Made by a program: the position numbers and the translations under genes
The notes under the pieces: generated by a model
Told to the model about the DNA's origin: nothing
Database searches by the model: none
What the model saw: only the letters and a program-made list of their open reading frames with translations
Part shown: positions 60,406 through 64,000 of the stretch, in pieces
How positions within the stretch are numbered: the first letter of the stretch is position 1
Layout of the letters: the number at the start of each line of letters is the position of its first letter
From: an uncultured Caldilineaceae bacterium
GTDB taxonomy: Bacteria > Chloroflexota > Anaerolineae > Caldilineales > Caldilineaceae
Direction: 5' to 3'
Assembly: GCA_951812725.1 (NCBI GenBank)
Contig: OX638330.1
Coordinates: 496,001 to 560,000, forward strand
Length of the DNA stretch: 64,000 bases

Positions 60406-63400
60406 ATGAGTTCTGTCTCAAGAATTCTGATTGGTATAGTTCTTGGCTGTACCTTGCTTGTTAGAATGGGAAGTTCCCATGCGATTGCATCGTCGTTTTT
60501 GGCGCCCACCGATACAGACAGGGACGCGCTGGTCTCACTCTACAATGTTACAAATGGCGTTAACTGGCTGAAAAGCGACAACTGGTTGACCGATGTGCCG
60601 CTCGATGACTGGCACGGAGTCAGTACGGACAGTAACGGCCGCGTCATTGCGCTGAATCTCTCGCAGAACGAGCTGGTGGGTTTGATACCCCCGGAACTGG
60701 GCGAGCTCACGGCGCTGAAGGAACTGCACCTCGAAGAGAACGAACTGAGCGGAACGATACCATCAGAACTGGGCACCCTTTCCGACCTGAGTGTGCTGAA
60801 TCTCCAGGATAACGAGTTGAGCGGCATAATACCATCAGAGTTGGGCCAGCTCACCGACCTCAAAGAATTGCGCCTCGAAGGGAACGAGCTGAGTGGTACG
60901 ATTCCGTCTGAACTAGCAGACCTTACCGATCTGAAAATGCTGTATCTCGGGGACAACGAGTTGAGCGGTTCGATACCGCAAGGACTGAGCAAGCTCACCG
61001 AACTGAAGGAGCTGCACCTTTCGGAGAACGAGTTGAGCGGTTCGATACCGCAAGGACTGAGCAAGCTCACCGAACTGAAAGAGTTGCACCTCTCAGATAA
61101 CGAGTTGAACGGTTTGATACCGCAAGGACTGAGCCAGCTCACCAAACTCAGAGAGTTGCACCTCGCTGAGAACCGGTTCAATGGAACGATACCGTCAGAA
61201 CTGGGCGAGCTCACCAACTTGGAAGAGTTGTACCTCTGGGACAACGAGTTGAGCGGAATGATTCCGTCCGAGTTGAGTAAGCTCACTAACTTGACAAAGC
61301 TGCACCTCACGGACAACGAGTTGAGCGGAACGATACCGCCTGAGTTGGGCAGGCTCACAAAACTGGAAGTGATGGGCATCTTTGGGAACCGGTTGAGCGG
61401 CACGATTCCGCCCGAGTTGGGCGGTCTCACAAACTTGAAAGAGCTCTATCTTTCTGATAACGAGTTGAATGGACCGATTCCGTCCGAATTGGGAAAACTT
61501 ACCAACCTGACTGTTCTGTACCTTTGGGGAAACGAGTTAAGTGGGCCGATCCCATTGGAGATTGGCAGGCTCACGGACCTGAGAGTCCTGTACCTGTCAA
61601 GTAATGAGTTAAGCGGTTCGATTCCCCCTGCACTAGGCAATCTCACTAATCTGAGAATTTTGTACCTCCTAGAAAATGATCTGAGCGGTTCGATCCCGGC
61701 AGAACTGGGCAGGCTTGCGAACTTGAAAGAGCTTTACCTATCGAGTAACGAGTTGAGCGGTTCGATTCCGGCGGAACTGGGCAGGCTCACAAATCTGAAA
61801 GAGCTCAACCTTTCAAATAACGAGTTGAGCAGTTCGATTCCGGCGGAACTGGGCAGGCTCACAAATCTGAAAGAGCTCTACCTTTCGGATAACGAGCTGA
61901 ACGGTTCGATTCCGGCGGAACTGGGCAGGCTCACAAATCTGAAAGAGCTCTACCTTTCTAGTAACGAGTTGAGCGGTTCGATTCCAGATGAACTGGGTAA
62001 GCTCACAAGCCTGGAAGAACTCGACCTCTCGACGAACCAACTGAGCGGGGCGATTCCATCCTCGTTAGGTAGAGTCGCCAAATTGCAGGAGTTGTCCCTC
62101 TGGGCCAACGAGTTGACCGGGACAATTCCGATCGAGTTTGGCAACCTCACCAGCCTGAGGGAGTTACAGCTCTCAGAGAACAGTTTGAGCGGGTCGATAC
62201 CGTCGGAACTGGGCAAGCTAAATGAATTGGTATTGCTGCTCCTGTCATCGAACCAGTTGAGCGGCTTGCTTCCATCCGAGTTGGGCAATCTCATTAGTCT
62301 GAAAGAGATGTCCCTCTGGGGCAATGCGTTGGACGGTTCGATCCCGTCCGAGTTGGGCAATCTCACCAGCCTGACAGAGTTGTACCTCTCAGAAAACAAG
62401 CTGAGCGGTCGGATCCCTTCTGAGTTAGGCAATCTCACAAATCTGCAAAGCCTGTATCTCTGGGGCAACGAGTTGAATGGGTCGATCCCGTCCGAGTTGG
62501 GCAATCTCACGAGCCTGCAAGAGCTGTACTTTTCAGATAACATGCTGGACGGGTTTATCCCGTCCGAGTTGGGCGAGCTCGTCAACCTGAGAGTATTGTA
62601 CCTCTCACAAAACCGGCTGATCGGTTCGATCCCAGCCGAGTTAGGCAATCTCACAAATCTGCAAGAGATGTATCTCTTGGGTAACCAATTGGCCGGTTCG
62701 GTTCCGCACGAGTTGGGCAATCTCACGAGCCTGCAAGCGCTGGACCTCTCAGACAACAAGCTGGGCGGTCGGATCCCAACCGAGTTAGGCAATCTCACGA
62801 ACCTGCAAGAGTTGTACCTATCTCAAAATCGGTTGGGTGGATCGATACCGGCTGGGTTGGGCAATCTCGCCAACCTGCAAGTGTTGTATCTCTGGGGCAA
62901 CGAGTTTAACGGTTCGATTCCCGCTGAGTTGGGCGAGCTCGCTAGCTTGAGCGAGCTCTATCTCTCAGAGAACTCGTTGAGCGGTTCGATCCCGCCGGAA
63001 ATAGGCAAGCTCTCTGAACTGACAGTGTTGGGCATTTCGGCGAACCAGCTGAGCGGTTCGATTCCGGCCGAGTTGGGCAATCTCACCAATCTGAGAGAGT
63101 TGTACCTCTGGGATAACGAATTGAGCGGGTTGATTTCGCCGGAATTAGGCAGGCTTACAAGCTTGGAAAAGGTTTACCTCTCAGATAATCGGCTTGGCGG
63201 ATGCGTGCCTGAAGCGTGGCGAGATATTGCGGCAAGTGACTTGGACAATATTGGGCTGCCGCTCTGCTCGGACAGGGAAGCGCTGGTCTCACTGTACAAT
63301 GCTACAAATGGCACAAACTGGCGAAAGAATACCAACTGGCTAAAGGACCGAATAGCGTTTCAAGGCTGGCATGGTGTTACGACGGATGGAGGTCGCGTTG

Positions 63401-63897
63401 TTGGCCTGATTCTTCCTAAGAACGGGTTGCGTGGAGCGATTCCGTCAGAGATGGGCGATCTGTCCGACTTGAAAGGGTTGTATCTCCGGGACAACGAATT
63501 GAGTGGTACGATTCCTCCTGAACTCAGCAAGCTCATCGTTTTGGAACAGTTGGTTCTCTCTAAGAATCAGTTGAGTGGAACAGTTCCGTCAGAGTTTGGA
63601 GCCCTTACAAACCTGGGAACACTGGATCTCTCAGAGAACGAATTGAGCGGCTCGATTCCGGCGGAATTAGGTAGTCTCACCAACCTGGAGATCCTGAATC
63701 TCTCCGGCAACCAGTTGAGCGGATCGATCCCGAAAGAGTTGAGCAACCTCACCAATCTTGGAGAACTGTATCTCTCAGGAAACCGGCTGGAGGGATGTCT
63801 ACCCGGGGTTTGGAAAGACGTCTCTAAGAATGATCTGGACGAAGTTGGCCTGCCATTCTGTACGGCGCCGTCTCCGACACCTCCGGCAGCCCCGTAA
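60406..63897 (+). CDS. secreted leucine-rich-repeat protein, plant-type LRRs
   Basis: A 1163-residue exported protein. Residues 1-28 are a signal peptide. Two modules follow, each with an N-cap (DRDALVSLYNVTNGVNW...WHGVSTD; DREALVSLYNATNGTNW...WHGVTTD), 24-residue plant-type repeats of the form LxxLxLxxNxLSGxIPxELGxLxN, and a C-cap (GGCVPEAWRDIAASDLDNI; EGCLPGVWKDVSKNDLDEV). The first module has about 36 repeats (to residue ~925), the second about 6. It ends in a short proline-rich tail (SPTPPAAP). The 72-bp DNA repeats are highly similar to each other in some stretches. It is likely a surface or secreted adhesion/recognition protein. No membrane anchor is visible. Confidence 0.94.
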   Translation: MSSVSRILIGIVLGCTLLVRMGSSHAIASSFLAPTDTDRDALVSLYNVTNGVNWLKSDNWLTDVPLDDWHGVSTDSNGRVIALNLSQNELVGLIPPELGELTALKELHLEENELSGTIPSELGTLSDLSVLNLQDNELSGIIPSELGQLTDLKELRLEGNELSGTIPSELADLTDLKMLYLGDNELSGSIPQGLSKLTELKELHLSENELSGSIPQGLSKLTELKELHLSDNELNGLIPQGLSQLTKLRELHLAENRFNGTIPSELGELTNLEELYLWDNELSGMIPSELSKLTNLTKLHLTDNELSGTIPPELGRLTKLEVMGIFGNRLSGTIPPELGGLTNLKELYLSDNELNGPIPSELGKLTNLTVLYLWGNELSGPIPLEIGRLTDLRVLYLSSNELSGSIPPALGNLTNLRILYLLENDLSGSIPAELGRLANLKELYLSSNELSGSIPAELGRLTNLKELNLSNNELSSSIPAELGRLTNLKELYLSDNELNGSIPAELGRLTNLKELYLSSNELSGSIPDELGKLTSLEELDLSTNQLSGAIPSSLGRVAKLQELSLWANELTGTIPIEFGNLTSLRELQLSENSLSGSIPSELGKLNELVLLLLSSNQLSGLLPSELGNLISLKEMSLWGNALDGSIPSELGNLTSLTELYLSENKLSGRIPSELGNLTNLQSLYLWGNELNGSIPSELGNLTSLQELYFSDNMLDGFIPSELGELVNLRVLYLSQNRLIGSIPAELGNLTNLQEMYLLGNQLAGSVPHELGNLTSLQALDLSDNKLGGRIPTELGNLTNLQELYLSQNRLGGSIPAGLGNLANLQVLYLWGNEFNGSIPAELGELASLSELYLSENSLSGSIPPEIGKLSELTVLGISANQLSGSIPAELGNLTNLRELYLWDNELSGLISPELGRLTSLEKVYLSDNRLGGCVPEAWRDIAASDLDNIGLPLCSDREALVSLYNATNGTNWRKNTNWLKDRIAFQGWHGVTTDGGRVVGLILPKNGLRGAIPSEMGDLSDLKGLYLRDNELSGTIPPELSKLIVLEQLVLSKNQLSGTVPSEFGALTNLGTLDLSENELSGSIPAELGSLTNLEILNLSGNQLSGSIPKELSNLTNLGELYLSGNRLEGCLPGVWKDVSKNDLDEVGLPFCTAPSPTPPAAP

Positions 63898-64000
63898 GTA
63901 TGCGCCACTGTCCGGAACTTCAGTCAGGCAACCGACCAGTCGCAGCAGTTTCGGAGCTTGGACTAATGCGTGGTCAGTTTGACAAGCATCGCGCCCGCTG
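63898..64000. other. end of window
   Basis: The last 103 bases hold no gene or signal that I can support. Confidence 0.6.

Noticed and set aside
60540..61430. Minus-strand frames opposite the LRR gene
   Set aside because: Repetitive peptides arise from the 72-bp LRR units read backwards; the plus-strand LRR protein explains the region.

Overview
The window reads as chromosomal DNA of a GC-rich (about 58-60 %), probably free-living or host-associated bacterium of the Chloroflexota, most like Caldilineales/Anaerolineae. This is inference from gene content: an F420-type NADPH reductase, nickel superoxide dismutase with its maturation protease, a DUF3500 lipoprotein, PF06182-type ABC-2 permeases, a DUF6391-like protein, an SsnA-type amidohydrolase, long plant-type LRR proteins, and frequent GTG/TTG starts (and apparently one CTG start). 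There is no rRNA, tRNA, CRISPR array, plasmid or phage module that I can see.

Layout. 1-10.6 kb is a catabolic block: aldo/keto reductase, luciferase-like monooxygenase, acetolactate-synthase-like TPP enzyme, MlrC-type M81 metallopeptidase and a Gfo/Idh/MocA dehydrogenase on the plus strand, then an oppositely transcribed 2-oxoacid/acetoin dehydrogenase operon (E2, E1-alpha, E1-beta) with a strong sigma-70 promoter. Short repeats resembling insertion-sequence ends bracket part of this block. 11.1-13.9 kb is a mobile-DNA scar: a complete IS1-like element with 29-bp imperfect inverted repeats, a gene-poor stretch with a 129-bp duplication, and a decayed ISAs1-family transposase tail. 14-25 kb is a plus-strand run of ABC exporter, transketolase, DUF6391-like protein, DNA polymerase III delta, a non-catalytic M16 peptidase homologue, and an ABC-2 export system whose gene set contains a DUF3500 lipoprotein. 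25-27.8 kb has two overlapping epimerase paralogues (one degenerate), an unusual 122-124-bp tandem repeat array and RNase HII.

27.9-33 kb is a minus-strand operon: SsnA-like amidohydrolase, F420-type reductase, and a 986-aa superfamily 2 helicase that carries an HNH nuclease domain between its helicase core and its tetracysteine DUF1998-type end. 33-38.3 kb holds an epimerase, a glycosyltransferase cut short at its C-terminus, and a large exported LysM protein. 39.3-49.3 kb includes a RumA-like RNA methyltransferase homologue lacking its catalytic residues, a GNAT protein, sodN-sodX with an intrinsic terminator between them, a dipeptide-type ABC uptake operon without ATPase genes, an XPB-domain protein without a motor, and a DUF1232 protein. 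49.3-60.3 kb is metabolic: M20 peptidase, ribokinase, adenine deaminase, two aminotransferases, a DUF433/DUF5615 toxin-antitoxin-like pair, a TauE/SafE permease and a multifunctional beta-oxidation protein. The window ends with a 1163-aa secreted LRR protein.

The best candidates for something undescribed are the helicase-HNH-DUF1998 fusion (27923-30883) and the tandem repeat array at 26375-27055, in which three small hairpins per unit change in a base-pair-preserving way between copies, pointing to a structured RNA or single-stranded DNA rather than a simple satellite.
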